This document shows, in pieces, positions 32,953-43,037 of a stretch of 64,000 nt of DNA. The position numbers and the translations under genes are program-made. Below the pieces are notes generated by a model. That model was given only the letters and a program-made list of their open reading frames with translations. It had not been told where the DNA came from and ran no database searches. The stretch is taken from contig NZ_SNYV01000017.1 in NCBI RefSeq assembly GCF_004363245.1, positions 248,001 through 312,000 on the forward strand. Reading direction: 5' to 3'. Positions within the stretch are counted from its first letter, which is position 1. Each line of letters begins with the position of its first letter. Source of the stretch: Sphingobacterium yanglingense (GTDB lineage Bacteria > Bacteroidota > Bacteroidia > Sphingobacteriales > Sphingobacteriaceae).

Positions 32953-35900
32953 CTAAAATGTTAATTGAAGTCCTAGTGAAAATGTTCTGCGGTAAGGATA
33001 TGATCTACCAAAAGTATTAAGATCACTCTTCGCCTGCTCTGTATAATCTGTTTCTGGATCGATAGGAACCTTCAAATTATCAAATTCCAACAAGTTTTCA
33101 CCTGAGAAGAACACTCTGAATTTAGAGATTTTCGCTTTTTCCAATACCGAGCTTGGCAACGAATAACCGAACGTCAAGTTTTTCAATCTCAAATAAGACA
33201 TATCCAACAGATATCTCGTCTGCGGCATATGATTCATCGTGGTATTACTTTGATTTTGATTCGTCGGCCTGTAGTAGAAAGCATTCGTATTTTCCGGTGT
33301 CCAGTAATCCATCTGATGCGAGTACCAAGCTTCAGCAGGTCTCCATCCCGGTACAGTCAAATCACCCCCAACCCAAGCATCTCTACGCGCAACACCTTGC
33401 AAGAAAAATCCTAAGTCAAATCCCTTATAATCAAAATCTGCACGGAATCCATATTGGTACCTTGGATTAGAATTACCAATAACCCGACGGTCTCCTGCAT
33501 CCAAAACAGTACCTTCGCCAACACCAATCACGCCATCGCCATTCAGATCCTTATACTTGATATCGCCCGGACCAAATTTAAATGTCGTTGTTTCATAATA
33601 AGATTGCGAAGGAATACCTTGTTTCAAGGTATAAGAACCGTCCGCATTTTGGTTAAAGTCATCAACCTGGAAAAGGCGATCTGTTTCATATCCCCAGATC
33701 TCACCAATCATCTTCCCTTTATAATCATTAGATGTTCCATCCGCTTTAACAAGTCCGATTCCATCAAATTTACTGATCTTCTCCTTGTAATCTGACAATT
33801 GACCAGACAAACGCATATTAAGACCATTATTGAAGCTATGATTATAAGCCAATTCCAGCTCCCAGCCATTCGTCTGCATCTCTCCATGGTTACGCAATGG
33901 CGAAGGAGCGCCAAAGTTAGCAGACAGGACCTCACCACCTGTAATCAGGTCAGAAACAGATCTTCTGTAACGATTGAACGTCACGTTGAATTTATTGTTA
34001 AAAAATGCGGCATCCACACCGATTTCCTTTGTCGTAACAGTTTCCCAGGTCAGGTTTTGAGACACTATCGAAGGTGTCCCCATCGTATTCTGATTGATTC
34101 CACCTACAACCCAGTCAGAGTTTGCTTGCGCCAGAGTAGATAGATACAAGCCGCTCGGCACCGTTTGATTTCCTACACTACCCCAAGAACCACGTATCTT
34201 TAAGAAATCCAGATAAGGTTTCGACCAATCCATAAAATCTTCCTGTGAGATTACATAACCTGCAGACATCGCCGGGAAGAAGCCCCATACATTGTCTCTG
34301 TTGAAACGTGAAGAACCATCATATCTAGCCAGCATCTCGACAATATACTTGTTCTTGTAATCGTAGTTAACACGGCCAAAGAACCCCAAAGTAGACCAAT
34401 GCGAAGCTCCAGAACCCGTTGTCATATCACCATTCGCAAGTCCCAGCTCTGGGTAATTCGGATCTAAAAGCCCCAATCGTTGCCCCCAAACTTCATCCTT
34501 CTGGAACAACTCGGCATTAGCTCCAGCCATTACTTTAAAGTTGTGATCCTGGATACTTTTGTCATAAGTTGCATAAATATTCGCGACATGTCTATCGGTC
34601 ATCTTGCGATCTTTTCTAGCACGGTTGTGAGCTGCTCCAGTATAAGTCACATAATCAAAGTCGGTTTTATTCCAAAAATCCCAACCTGTCACTGAACCTC
34701 CATTGATATTATCCTTATTTATAAATTGTGAATACGTATAGTCTGCATCCAACGTTAATCCCGGCATAATCTTCGCCTGACCTCCAAAGGTAAAGCGCGC
34801 CATATTAGAATTCTTCGAATTCATGTTTGCCTGCTGCACATCAGTAATAGCATTACGCATAGGCAATCCATCTATCGTACCATAAGGGAAGTTACGCTGC
34901 CAGCGGTATAGGTAAAATATAGGTTCGAAGACATCCCCGTTATAAGAATAAGGCTTACTTACATCCGACGCCGTATACAACACCTTGGCATAACCTGTCA
35001 ACCAATCGGTAATATCCGCATTGATCCCTAGATTAAAGTTATAACGGTTGAATTTATCTGTATTATCCTTCAAAACCCCTGTCTGACTGATCAAGCCAAA
35101 TCCGGCATTAAAGTTAATCTTTTCTGATCCTCCAGAAATACTCAAGTTATGGTTCTGTTGTGGTGTATATTTCTTCATGAACATATCCTCAGCATCCCAC
35201 GAACGGTGAAAATAAAGGAATCCATCTTTCACCTCATAGTCACGCCCTTTAACCATTTCTAAGCCTAAATCCTGTCCACCATACAATCTTTCCCACTCTT
35301 CCATCTTCTCGATAGCATACTCATCATAGCGTGTACCCAAATTATTATACCCTGTCAGCGAAGGATTCGTCCTTTGCATAGCCAAAAGACCTGCTCTGGC
35401 TCCTTCTGCCGCACCAGCAATTTGTGGTGTAGCACTCAATGACTGAAGCGCAAAGTTGTTAGAGTAATTTATCGCAGTCTTTGTATTACGCTTACCAGAC
35501 TTTGTCTTGATCAACACTACCCCCCAGGCTGCTCTTGCTCCATAGATAGCGGCCGAAGCATCCTTGATCACGGACATACTCTCGATATCCGTCGGATTTA
35601 TCATCGAAAGACTAGGTACTTCTACTCCATCCACCAAAATCAAAGGAGATGCACCTCCATCTGTTTTCAACGATCCACTTACACCACGTAGACGGATTTT
35701 AGGATCCCCGCCCAGATCTCCACTGGCTGTCGAGACTGACAGTCCTGATACCGCACCCTGCAATGCCCGTCCAACATCAGTCACTGGACGTGTTTCAAAA
35801 GTCTTCTTCGTATCGACCGTAGACACTGCTCCGGTCACATTCGTCCTCTTTTGAGTACCGTAACCGACAACAACAACTTCTTCCAAAGCATTGTCTTCCG

Positions 35901-36252
35901 ACACCAATACAACATTAATTGTATTCTCACCTACCTTGACATCTTGCGAAATATAACCGATACTGGAAAAACGCAATGTAGCACCTAATGTAGCTGAAAT
36001 CTTAAAACTACCGTTAGCGTCGGTCGTTGTAGCCCCAGGAACTCCGACCACCGACACCGTAACACCTGCCACAGGACCATTTTCATCCGATACAGTACCC
36101 GTTACCGTATTCTGGACCAACCTATTTGATGAATAGGCCGTTGCCGCAGCAAGATTGGATGGACTCGAGACTTTCGAAACCTTTGCTTCCGCCGTCGTCA
36201 CTGCCAATCCCAATGCGAGAGAGAATAATAATGTACTTCTCATATTTAGCAT
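32953..36252 (-). CDS. SusC/RagA-family TonB-linked outer-membrane transporter
   Basis: Start at 36252 (MLNMRSTLLFSLALGL) matches the paralogue SusC1; an in-frame ATG at 36282 adds ten residues. CarboxypepD_reg-like domain, SusC box 'EEVVVVGYGTQKRTNVTGAV', plug 'DIESMSVIKDASAAIYGARA' and a long barrel ending 'YRRTFSLGLQLTF'. About 1100 residues. It pairs with SusD2 and lies 44-74 bp after NamZ2. Substrate is probably muropeptide or amino-sugar glycans, inferred from context. Confidence 0.93.
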   Translation of the reverse strand: MLNMRSTLLFSLALGLAVTTAEAKVSKVSSPSNLAAATAYSSNRLVQNTVTGTVSDENGPVAGVTVSVVGVPGATTTDANGSFKISATLGATLRFSSIGYISQDVKVGENTINVVLVSEDNALEEVVVVGYGTQKRTNVTGAVSTVDTKKTFETRPVTDVGRALQGAVSGLSVSTASGDLGGDPKIRLRGVSGSLKTDGGASPLILVDGVEVPSLSMINPTDIESMSVIKDASAAIYGARAAWGVVLIKTKSGKRNTKTAINYSNNFALQSLSATPQIAGAAEGARAGLLAMQRTNPSLTGYNNLGTRYDEYAIEKMEEWERLYGGQDLGLEMVKGRDYEVKDGFLYFHRSWDAEDMFMKKYTPQQNHNLSISGGSEKINFNAGFGLISQTGVLKDNTDKFNRYNFNLGINADITDWLTGYAKVLYTASDVSKPYSYNGDVFEPIFYLYRWQRNFPYGTIDGLPMRNAITDVQQANMNSKNSNMARFTFGGQAKIMPGLTLDADYTYSQFINKDNINGGSVTGWDFWNKTDFDYVTYTGAAHNRARKDRKMTDRHVANIYATYDKSIQDHNFKVMAGANAELFQKDEVWGQRLGLLDPNYPELGLANGDMTTGSGASHWSTLGFFGRVNYDYKNKYIVEMLARYDGSSRFNRDNVWGFFPAMSAGYVISQEDFMDWSKPYLDFLKIRGSWGSVGNQTVPSGLYLSTLAQANSDWVVGGINQNTMGTPSIVSQNLTWETVTTKEIGVDAAFFNNKFNVTFNRYRRSVSDLITGGEVLSANFGAPSPLRNHGEMQTNGWELELAYNHSFNNGLNMRLSGQLSDYKEKISKFDGIGLVKADGTSNDYKGKMIGEIWGYETDRLFQVDDFNQNADGSYTLKQGIPSQSYYETTTFKFGPGDIKYKDLNGDGVIGVGEGTVLDAGDRRVIGNSNPRYQYGFRADFDYKGFDLGFFLQGVARRDAWVGGDLTVPGWRPAEAWYSHQMDYWTPENTNAFYYRPTNQNQSNTTMNHMPQTRYLLDMSYLRLKNLTFGYSLPSSVLEKAKISKFRVFFSGENLLEFDNLKVPIDPETDYTEQAKSDLNTFGRSYPYRRTFSLGLQLTF

Positions 36253-36326
36253 ATTTAATAAACTTGTTTTACTTGTAATCATAATCTAGAAAGGCCTACT
36301 TAAAAAGTAGACCTAATCCCATAACC

Positions 36327-37559
36327 TTATTCAAAATCTGTATACAGCAGATACTTCTTGCGCATCTCCTTATATTCGGTCAATTCCTGTTGCCAGGAAG
36401 CTTTAATTTCATCTTCAGTTTTACCCGCAATAATTTGTTTCCTCAGCTCGTCAGTACCCGCCAACTTGTCGAAGAACTCAGGTCTCGCGAAAAACTTTGT
36501 TTTATCTGGCATCTTATTATAGAAATCCAAAACGTATTTCAACGTGAATTTTTGTTGATCGGCATCCAATCCACGTAGATCCTGTCCATACATCGTTTGC
36601 CCTTTCCCTTCAACATGTTTTACCATCCCTGCTTTTTCACCTGGAGTATATTTAAAATCACCATATACCGGATTATCATACCCCACGACCTGGAATGGCC
36701 AGTCCGTACCACGTCCTACAGATATATCTGTCCCTTCAAAAAGACACAATGCGCCATATAAACGAACCGACAAGTGGTTTGGCAACGATGGAGAAGGCAC
36801 AACCGGCAACTCATACATAGTACCATGATCCCAATTTTGCACTGGTATCACTGTCACTTTACACTGACGTCCATTTTCCAACCATTTTTCACCATTGATC
36901 ATATGCGCCAGTTCACCAACAGTAAGACCGTGTATCATGGCTATTTTATGCAATGATACGTTTGACTTAAATTTGTCATCTTTACGCACAGGACCATCGA
37001 TTTGATCTCCACATGGATTAGGGCGATCTAGCACAATAAGTTCCTTATTATGCTTAGCACACAGTTCCATCACACGGTGCATAGATGCGATATAGGTATA
37101 GAAACGTGCTCCGACATCCTGTAAATCAAAAATCATGACATCTATGGATTGTATAATAGAATCCTGCTTATCATTCTTACCGTATAGTGTATGCAAAGGA
37201 AGTCCTGTCTTGGCATCTTTGTCATTGCTGACTTTTTCGCCACGCTCGATATCCCCACGAAAACCGTGCTCTGGAGCAAAACCAAATCTTAGATCCACCT
37301 TTTCACGAAGTAACACATCGACGAGATGCTCCTTTTTCGCTCCAACAACCGATGTTTGATTGCCCATCAGGCCCACTTTCTTACCTTTCAACAAAGGTAA
37401 ATAGGCCGCTAGCTGATCAGCTCCAGTCTTAATTTCATTATTTACTATAAAATCTGATTTCACAGGTGGTTCAACAACATTGCTTGCTTGACTGTTAAAT
37501 CCACAAAAGAAAAACATCGAGCCTATTAAGCCAGATGCTACTAAAGGTAAAAACTTCAT
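36327..37559 (-). CDS. namZ: Exo-beta-N-acetylmuramidase NamZ-like protein, second paralogue (DUF1343, GH171)
   Basis: 410 residues, very similar to NamZ1 over the catalytic part ('KKVGLMGNQTSVVG', 'RFGFAPEHGFRG', 'FDLQDVGARFYTYI', 'FEGTDISVGRGTDWPFQVVG'). The N-termini differ: here the signal is MKFLPLVASGLIGSMFFFCG, so it may be a lipoprotein (Cys19) or simply periplasmic. It is first gene of the NamZ2-SusC2-SusD2 unit and so likely first step in cutting wall fragments for that transporter. Two copies may differ in chain length or modification preference (inference). Confidence 0.9.
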   Translation of the reverse strand: MKFLPLVASGLIGSMFFFCGFNSQASNVVEPPVKSDFIVNNEIKTGADQLAAYLPLLKGKKVGLMGNQTSVVGAKKEHLVDVLLREKVDLRFGFAPEHGFRGDIERGEKVSNDKDAKTGLPLHTLYGKNDKQDSIIQSIDVMIFDLQDVGARFYTYIASMHRVMELCAKHNKELIVLDRPNPCGDQIDGPVRKDDKFKSNVSLHKIAMIHGLTVGELAHMINGEKWLENGRQCKVTVIPVQNWDHGTMYELPVVPSPSLPNHLSVRLYGALCLFEGTDISVGRGTDWPFQVVGYDNPVYGDFKYTPGEKAGMVKHVEGKGQTMYGQDLRGLDADQQKFTLKYVLDFYNKMPDKTKFFARPEFFDKLAGTDELRKQIIAGKTEDEIKASWQQELTEYKEMRKKYLLYTDFE

Positions 37560-37587
37560 ATATACAGCGTTATTTATTTGTGTCTAT

Positions 37588-37650
37588 CGTGCGTTATTTG
37601 TCAACATTAAAGTTTAATTCGCTAAAAATAACATAATAAAACGCACAATA
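37588..37650 (-). promoter_or_regulatory. NamZ2 promoter-proximal conserved block
   Basis: Counterpart of 30864-30925: plus-strand GCGTTATTTGTCAA, TAAAAATAACATAAT and AAAACGCACAATA are kept at the same spacing. It lies 29-91 bp upstream of the namZ2 start. Confidence 0.6.
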
Positions 37651-37813
37651 CCGCATAAATAACAAAACAAAAAGCAATACTATAAGGTTTTATAGCTAAA
37701 AGTATGCATAAAAACGAATTCAAATAAATAAGAACATAACAAGAAATAGAATAAATTTATACGTTAAATAAATGTTAAACGCAATTTCTAGAGAAGAACA
37801 TCTCTTAGTGTTA

Positions 37814-37851
37814 GTGTAACAAATACACTTTAAAGTAACATTGATGATACA
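37814..37851. promoter_or_regulatory. Upstream conserved element with GTGT-N8-ACAC dyad (namZ2)
   Basis: GTGTAACAAATACACTTTA then GTAACATTGATGATACA, matching the namZ1 element at 31066-31103. Between this and the promoter block, a CGTTAAATAAATGTTAAA stretch also resembles CGTTAAATATTGTTAAA upstream of namZ1. Confidence 0.5.
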
Positions 37852-37867
37852 TGCATAGGCGATTATG

Positions 37868-37903
37868 CCAAAAAAGCCCCCTACAAAAAACTGCAGAGGG
37901 CTT
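37868..37903 (-). terminator. Intrinsic terminator after SusD3
   Basis: AAGCCCTCT / AGGGGGCTT imperfect stem followed by TTTTTT on the minus strand, 24 bp after the SusD3 stop. Confidence 0.75.
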
Positions 37904-37926
37904 AAAACATATTGTAAAGAATAAAA

Positions 37927-39846
37927 CTATTCTACGATATCCCACCAAACAGGTGCAGATATGATACTTCTAAGATTGGCTTCTGGATGGGAGGCTTTCC
38001 AGTTCTCAGAGTTATAATTGCGCTCATGACTACATTGTTGAATACGACGAGGCCAATATCTCACGTCAGAAGGTGATCCACCAGGATAACACTCTGCAGC
38101 TGTTGCTGAGGCAACTTCAAATGGTCTAGCAAAATCAGGATAAACCACTCCATATTTAGAATCCGGAGCCGAGTAATTAAAGCGTCTCATATCATTCCAG
38201 TTTTGCATAGTTAATGACATAGCGATTTGCTTCTGTTGCATTATTTTGGCCATGGTTAATTCTCCAGCACTTTGCGCCACTGCTTTACTTAACAAGAATG
38301 CATCTATTTCAGCCCCTGAAATCACTTGCTTACCATATTTACTTTGATCATAGCTCTTTAATTTCTCATTCATAGCTTCCATATGCGCCTTTATACCATC
38401 TTTATAGGCTATCAACGCACTTCCTGCATCCCCTTTACGAAACAAAGCTTCAGCTTTTATAAAACACATTTCATGGTATGCTAGCAGATGAGCAGGGGCA
38501 TCTGCACGAATATAGAAACTACCGGTAGAGTTTATATTAGCAGTACTTGCTCCGAAATTTGGATTGACCCTCGTAATACCATTATACCTACTCGCTATAT
38601 AATGATCATTCTTAGTATCAGAGTCCTTCCTTGGCTCTAATATTGCAGCTATCCAATCTTGGCGATCAGAATACACTGACACATATACAGAATCCCCTTG
38701 TCTCGCAGGCGTTGCATTAGTGGTAAACCATCTATTCGTAAAAGCAGATGTCCCAGCCTCGGCCGCACTTCCAGCTCTTACATAGCCTGATGGGTGCTTC
38801 GTTTCAGGATCCCGCTTAGTTGCCATAATTTCATAAGCAACTGGTCCCCCTAAGGTTCTTATATTTGAATTAATCAAATCAACACCTTGTGACAATCTCC
38901 ATTCTTTCTTTCCAGACACAGCATCGTAAAACTCTGCACTTGGGATGATACGTGTCGCTCTTGGATCTTGCACCCCTGAGCCTCCACTAAACTTATTCGT
39001 TAATAAATCTGTATACCATTTGGAGACCCTGTTTCCAGTGCCACCTAAATTGCCATGTTGCATTGAACGTACAATTCCCGAAATACTAGTTTCTTCTGTA
39101 TTAATGGCATCCATCGTTGTATTATCACCGTTTGATTGAGGAGCCTTTTCTAGAGCGGCTAAGACTGCATCTGGATCATAAAATGATTTCTTAGTAAGAT
39201 TATTCAGCCATCTTGCCTTTAGGCCGTATGCCAGTTTAATCCATCTTTGCGCATCCCCTTTGTTCCAAATATCTCCCCCTGAAAGTGGTGTAGCGGCAGC
39301 TCCCTGCTGTTTCGACAAATTCACAATCGCCTTGTCTAACATATCTAAACAGCCATAAAATATAGTCTTGCCGTCATCATATGCCGGTGTTACATCTGAT
39401 CCCAAGGCATTAGTATATGGCATTTCACCATATAAATCGAGCATTAGCATAAATCCCCAGGCATGAATAAGCTGAGCTGCGCCGACATAATGCCAAGCTT
39501 CCTCTTCTGTTGCTTTCTTTATCAATGGTTCTAAGTTTCCGGCTGTATAAACGAACCAAGCCTGATACGGCCAGGTCGTAGATGCTAAAGGAAAATCCCA
39601 ACGAGCAATTAAGTCATTATTCGTATTTCCACCAACTTTGGTGATGTTTTGCGTCATCCAAGAAGCTCGAGTTCCTGAAGACTCGTACGCGTCCACAAAT
39701 TGCATTTGTATAGATCTTAATCTCAAATCCGGACTAGGCACCTCATCATTTGCTTGACTTGGATTTTCATTAACATCCAACCATTTTTCACAAGAGGTCA
39801 TATTTAACATTAATATTGCCCCTATTATAAATGATAGTTTTTTCAT
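37927..39846 (-). CDS. SusD-like lipoprotein (SusD-like_2 / SusD-homologue type)
   Basis: 639 residues. Lipobox LMLNMTSC (Cys about 19) and then 'EKWLDVNENPSQANDEVPSP', a common opening of the SusD-like_2 group. TPR-like blocks include 'HYVGAAQLIHAWGFMLMLDL' (then YGEMPYT) and 'RWIKLAYGLKARWLNNLTKK'; the C-terminal 'QKQIAMSLTMQNWNDMRRFN' is the group's signature. It is the partner of SusC3, 11 bp upstream. Ligand not readable. Confidence 0.9.
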   Translation of the reverse strand: MKKLSFIIGAILMLNMTSCEKWLDVNENPSQANDEVPSPDLRLRSIQMQFVDAYESSGTRASWMTQNITKVGGNTNNDLIARWDFPLASTTWPYQAWFVYTAGNLEPLIKKATEEEAWHYVGAAQLIHAWGFMLMLDLYGEMPYTNALGSDVTPAYDDGKTIFYGCLDMLDKAIVNLSKQQGAAATPLSGGDIWNKGDAQRWIKLAYGLKARWLNNLTKKSFYDPDAVLAALEKAPQSNGDNTTMDAINTEETSISGIVRSMQHGNLGGTGNRVSKWYTDLLTNKFSGGSGVQDPRATRIIPSAEFYDAVSGKKEWRLSQGVDLINSNIRTLGGPVAYEIMATKRDPETKHPSGYVRAGSAAEAGTSAFTNRWFTTNATPARQGDSVYVSVYSDRQDWIAAILEPRKDSDTKNDHYIASRYNGITRVNPNFGASTANINSTGSFYIRADAPAHLLAYHEMCFIKAEALFRKGDAGSALIAYKDGIKAHMEAMNEKLKSYDQSKYGKQVISGAEIDAFLLSKAVAQSAGELTMAKIMQQKQIAMSLTMQNWNDMRRFNYSAPDSKYGVVYPDFARPFEVASATAAECYPGGSPSDVRYWPRRIQQCSHERNYNSENWKASHPEANLRSIISAPVWWDIVE

Positions 39847-39857
39847 TTCAGTAATTT

Positions 39858-42800
39858 TTAAAAAGTCACATTAAGACCGAAGGTCACACCAGACATAGCG
39901 GGAACACCGTTATAATCAATACCTACAGAACTAGAACCTACTGCTCCAGAACCAGCAGCTGAGGTTTCTGGATCCATACCTTTGTAGTTTGTCCATAACA
40001 AAAGATTAGTCCCTGTCAAAGTTGCAGTAAGCCCTTTAATTGCTTTGACTCTACTAAGCGTGCTTTTAGGTAATGAATAAGCTAGAGAAATAGTACGTAG
40101 CCGCAACCAATTTGTATTAGTCATATAATTTGCCGACTCTAAATTATATGCTCCCCCCTCTTGATAATAACTATTTATAATTTCCTCTCCACTTCTATCT
40201 TGATTACCGACCTTATACATCTTTCCAACCTCATATTCAAAAGTCTTAACATCTGAATAAATAGGAGTCTTATCAGGATTCTCTCCAGTCTTTACGACTC
40301 CATTAAGTGTCAACTTTTCACGATTCATTGAGCGATTACTCATTCCCATTGTGGTCATATAATAATCCGTTCCATTATAAACATGTCCACCTATGCGATA
40401 ATCCAACAGGAATGACAGATTCCAATTTTTATATTGAAAATTATTATTAATACCACCAAATATCTTAGGCTCACGATTACCAATTTCATGTGTAACTAAC
40501 CCATCAGATTGAGGCATTCCTGATTCCGCATTCAAGACCAAATGTCCCTCAGAACTCCTCAGCCATTTTGAACCAGATATAGCCATAAAGTTCCCGCCAT
40601 TAAAAGATGCAGCCTTAGCATTACCAACCTGAACATCAGTAACATACAACACATCCATACCAGGCAGAAGGTTCTCAACTTTTCCTTTATTTCGAGAAGC
40701 ATTAATAGTTAAATCCCATCTAAAGTTTTCTTTCTTGATAGCTGATATTTTAGCTGACAACTCCAAACCATTATTTACAATTTCGCCTGCATTTGTCCAC
40801 ATTAAGATATACCCAGTTGTCTGTGATGTACGAGGTTGCATTAATTGGTTAATACTTCTATTTTTATAATAAGTAAACTCTAACCCTAAACGACTTCCAA
40901 ATAAATTAACATCTACCCCATACTCTTGTGATTCTGTAATCTCAGGGAGTAATTCTCGATTCCCCCTTAACCAATCATTACGTACACCAACCCCAGTTCC
41001 ACCATTATATAAAGTATATTCTGCAGGAGTAACCACATAGGTATTGGTAACATAAGGACTAGCATCTTTACCGACACGAGCCCAAGATGCCCTAACTTTT
41101 CCAAAAGAAAGAATATCATTCTGTGGGATAAATTCAGAGAAAATAAAACTTCCCGATACCGAAGGGTAGAAATAGGATCTATTATCAATTGGTAAAGTCG
41201 AAGTCCAATCGTTCCGTCCCGTTACTGTTAAATAGGCAAAGTTTTTGTAAGCAGCCCGATACTCTCCATAAAAACCAACAAGTCGCTTTCTAGTTTTTTG
41301 TTGTGCAGCAGCACGGTCGGTAAGTGCTGTGTTCGTATACGCATAAAAACCAGGAATTATAAAATTCCATCCTTTTCGTCCGTTGTACTCAACATTCGTC
41401 ATCTCTGCAGTAGACCCCAGTAATAAGTTCATATCAAAATCTCCAATTTTCTTTTTAAAATTCGTCATGATATTTGAACTTACAAACTGGAACTCCGTAT
41501 CATTTTCTGACAACAGTCCTTTTTGATAAATCTGAGAAACTCCCGAACCTGGCTCAGTAAAACGATTAGTTTTTTGCATATATCTGTCGATACCGACTGT
41601 ATAGTTAAGATCCCACCAATCGGTAATATCAATACTAGCTTTGAGACTACCAGTTAGACGTTTAGTATTATCAGTTTTAGGCATCTTATTCATTATCCAA
41701 TAAGGACTATCAAAGTCAGACACTACTTGTTGCCAATCAAAAGGTCTATATTTTGACCCGTCTTCATTCAACCAATGTGACATATCCATATCCCCAGGCC
41801 AAATAAAAGCACCTTGAACAGCACCCGCACCACTATATCCATACAAGCCACCTGAAGTTAAAGAGCTTAGCTGGTCTGCATTTGAATAGGCAACGTTAGC
41901 GCCCACCTTCAAAATCCCATAATTCTGTTGGCCGTTAAATCTAAATGTCGTTTTATTATAGTCAGTCCCCGGGAGAATTCCATTTTGCCTAAAATCGGAT
42001 GCAGAAAGATAGAAATTACCTGTTTTTGAACCACCAGATAGACTTACAGAATTGTCCCATGTTGTTGACCCTTGAAAAAAGTCTTTCATGTTATTGTATC
42101 TAGCATCATTCGGTCCAAATTTGGCACCCCAAGATTGCATAGTAGTCGTAGCATCCCCCTCCATCAATGTACCATCCTGCTGATAAAAACCTCTTTTATA
42201 AAGATTTTGTTGTTCAGGAAAGCGATTAGCCCAATTTGACACAAAACGAGAGTTTACAGCTACACTAGCAGTACCTTCCTTTCCATTTTTTGTGGTGATT
42301 AGAATGACCCCAGCTGCTGCCCTAGACCCATAAAGAGCCGCTGCTGCAGGCCCCTTAAGGACCGAAACATTCTCTATATCTTCTGGGTTAATATCCATAA
42401 CCCGGTTGCTGTACGTAGAGTTCGTCGAAGAACCTCCATCAAACAAGCTATTCCCATTAACACTTGTCGAATTATCATATATAACTCCATCGACAACAAA
42501 TAAGGGCTGATTGTCCCTTTCTAATGATGTCCCTCCACGCAATATGATACTTGCACCAGCACCGGCACCGCCACTTGTTTGCGTTACATTAACTCCCGCG
42601 ATTTTACCTGCCAAAGAATTTACAATATTGGCCGTCTTATTCTTCATGAGTTCCTCACTCCCAAGGTCCTGTACCGAATACCCTAGGGCCTTCTTCTCTT
42701 TCTTAATACCCATCGCTGTTACAATAACCTCATCGATAGCCTCTTCGGATCCGATCAACTTGATATTGTAAACATTGCCTGATCCCACCAACTGTGAAGT

Positions 42801-43037
42801 CTCTCCAGAACCAACTGCTCTAAAGATCAATGTTTCGCCTGGCGCAGCCTGGATTGAGAAAGAACCGTCTACATTCGTCTGTACCGAACGCGTAGTACCT
42901 TTTACAATAACAGTCACGTTGCTCAGACCACCTCCATCCGAAGAGGTTACCTTACCCGAAACTGCTTTTTGCTGTGCCATCAAACAGGATGCATAAAGAC
43001 ACACCCCGAAGAAAGTAAATAAAAATTTCCTTTTCAT
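39858..43037 (-). CDS. SusC/RagA-family TonB-linked outer-membrane transporter
   Basis: 1059 residues. Signal peptide (MKRKFLFTFFGVCLYASCLMAQ), CarboxypepD_reg-like domain 23-105, SusC box 'DEVIVTAMGIKKEKKALGYS', plug 'DIENVSVLKGPAAAALYGSR' and barrel ending 'PAMSGVTFGLNVTF'. It pairs with SusD3 in a two-gene operon closed by the terminator at 37868-37903. It shows no special N-terminal likeness to SusC1/SusC2 and may serve a different glycan or peptide. Confidence 0.93.
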   Translation of the reverse strand: MKRKFLFTFFGVCLYASCLMAQQKAVSGKVTSSDGGGLSNVTVIVKGTTRSVQTNVDGSFSIQAAPGETLIFRAVGSGETSQLVGSGNVYNIKLIGSEEAIDEVIVTAMGIKKEKKALGYSVQDLGSEELMKNKTANIVNSLAGKIAGVNVTQTSGGAGAGASIILRGGTSLERDNQPLFVVDGVIYDNSTSVNGNSLFDGGSSTNSTYSNRVMDINPEDIENVSVLKGPAAAALYGSRAAAGVILITTKNGKEGTASVAVNSRFVSNWANRFPEQQNLYKRGFYQQDGTLMEGDATTTMQSWGAKFGPNDARYNNMKDFFQGSTTWDNSVSLSGGSKTGNFYLSASDFRQNGILPGTDYNKTTFRFNGQQNYGILKVGANVAYSNADQLSSLTSGGLYGYSGAGAVQGAFIWPGDMDMSHWLNEDGSKYRPFDWQQVVSDFDSPYWIMNKMPKTDNTKRLTGSLKASIDITDWWDLNYTVGIDRYMQKTNRFTEPGSGVSQIYQKGLLSENDTEFQFVSSNIMTNFKKKIGDFDMNLLLGSTAEMTNVEYNGRKGWNFIIPGFYAYTNTALTDRAAAQQKTRKRLVGFYGEYRAAYKNFAYLTVTGRNDWTSTLPIDNRSYFYPSVSGSFIFSEFIPQNDILSFGKVRASWARVGKDASPYVTNTYVVTPAEYTLYNGGTGVGVRNDWLRGNRELLPEITESQEYGVDVNLFGSRLGLEFTYYKNRSINQLMQPRTSQTTGYILMWTNAGEIVNNGLELSAKISAIKKENFRWDLTINASRNKGKVENLLPGMDVLYVTDVQVGNAKAASFNGGNFMAISGSKWLRSSEGHLVLNAESGMPQSDGLVTHEIGNREPKIFGGINNNFQYKNWNLSFLLDYRIGGHVYNGTDYYMTTMGMSNRSMNREKLTLNGVVKTGENPDKTPIYSDVKTFEYEVGKMYKVGNQDRSGEEIINSYYQEGGAYNLESANYMTNTNWLRLRTISLAYSLPKSTLSRVKAIKGLTATLTGTNLLLWTNYKGMDPETSAAGSGAVGSSSVGIDYNGVPAMSGVTFGLNVTF

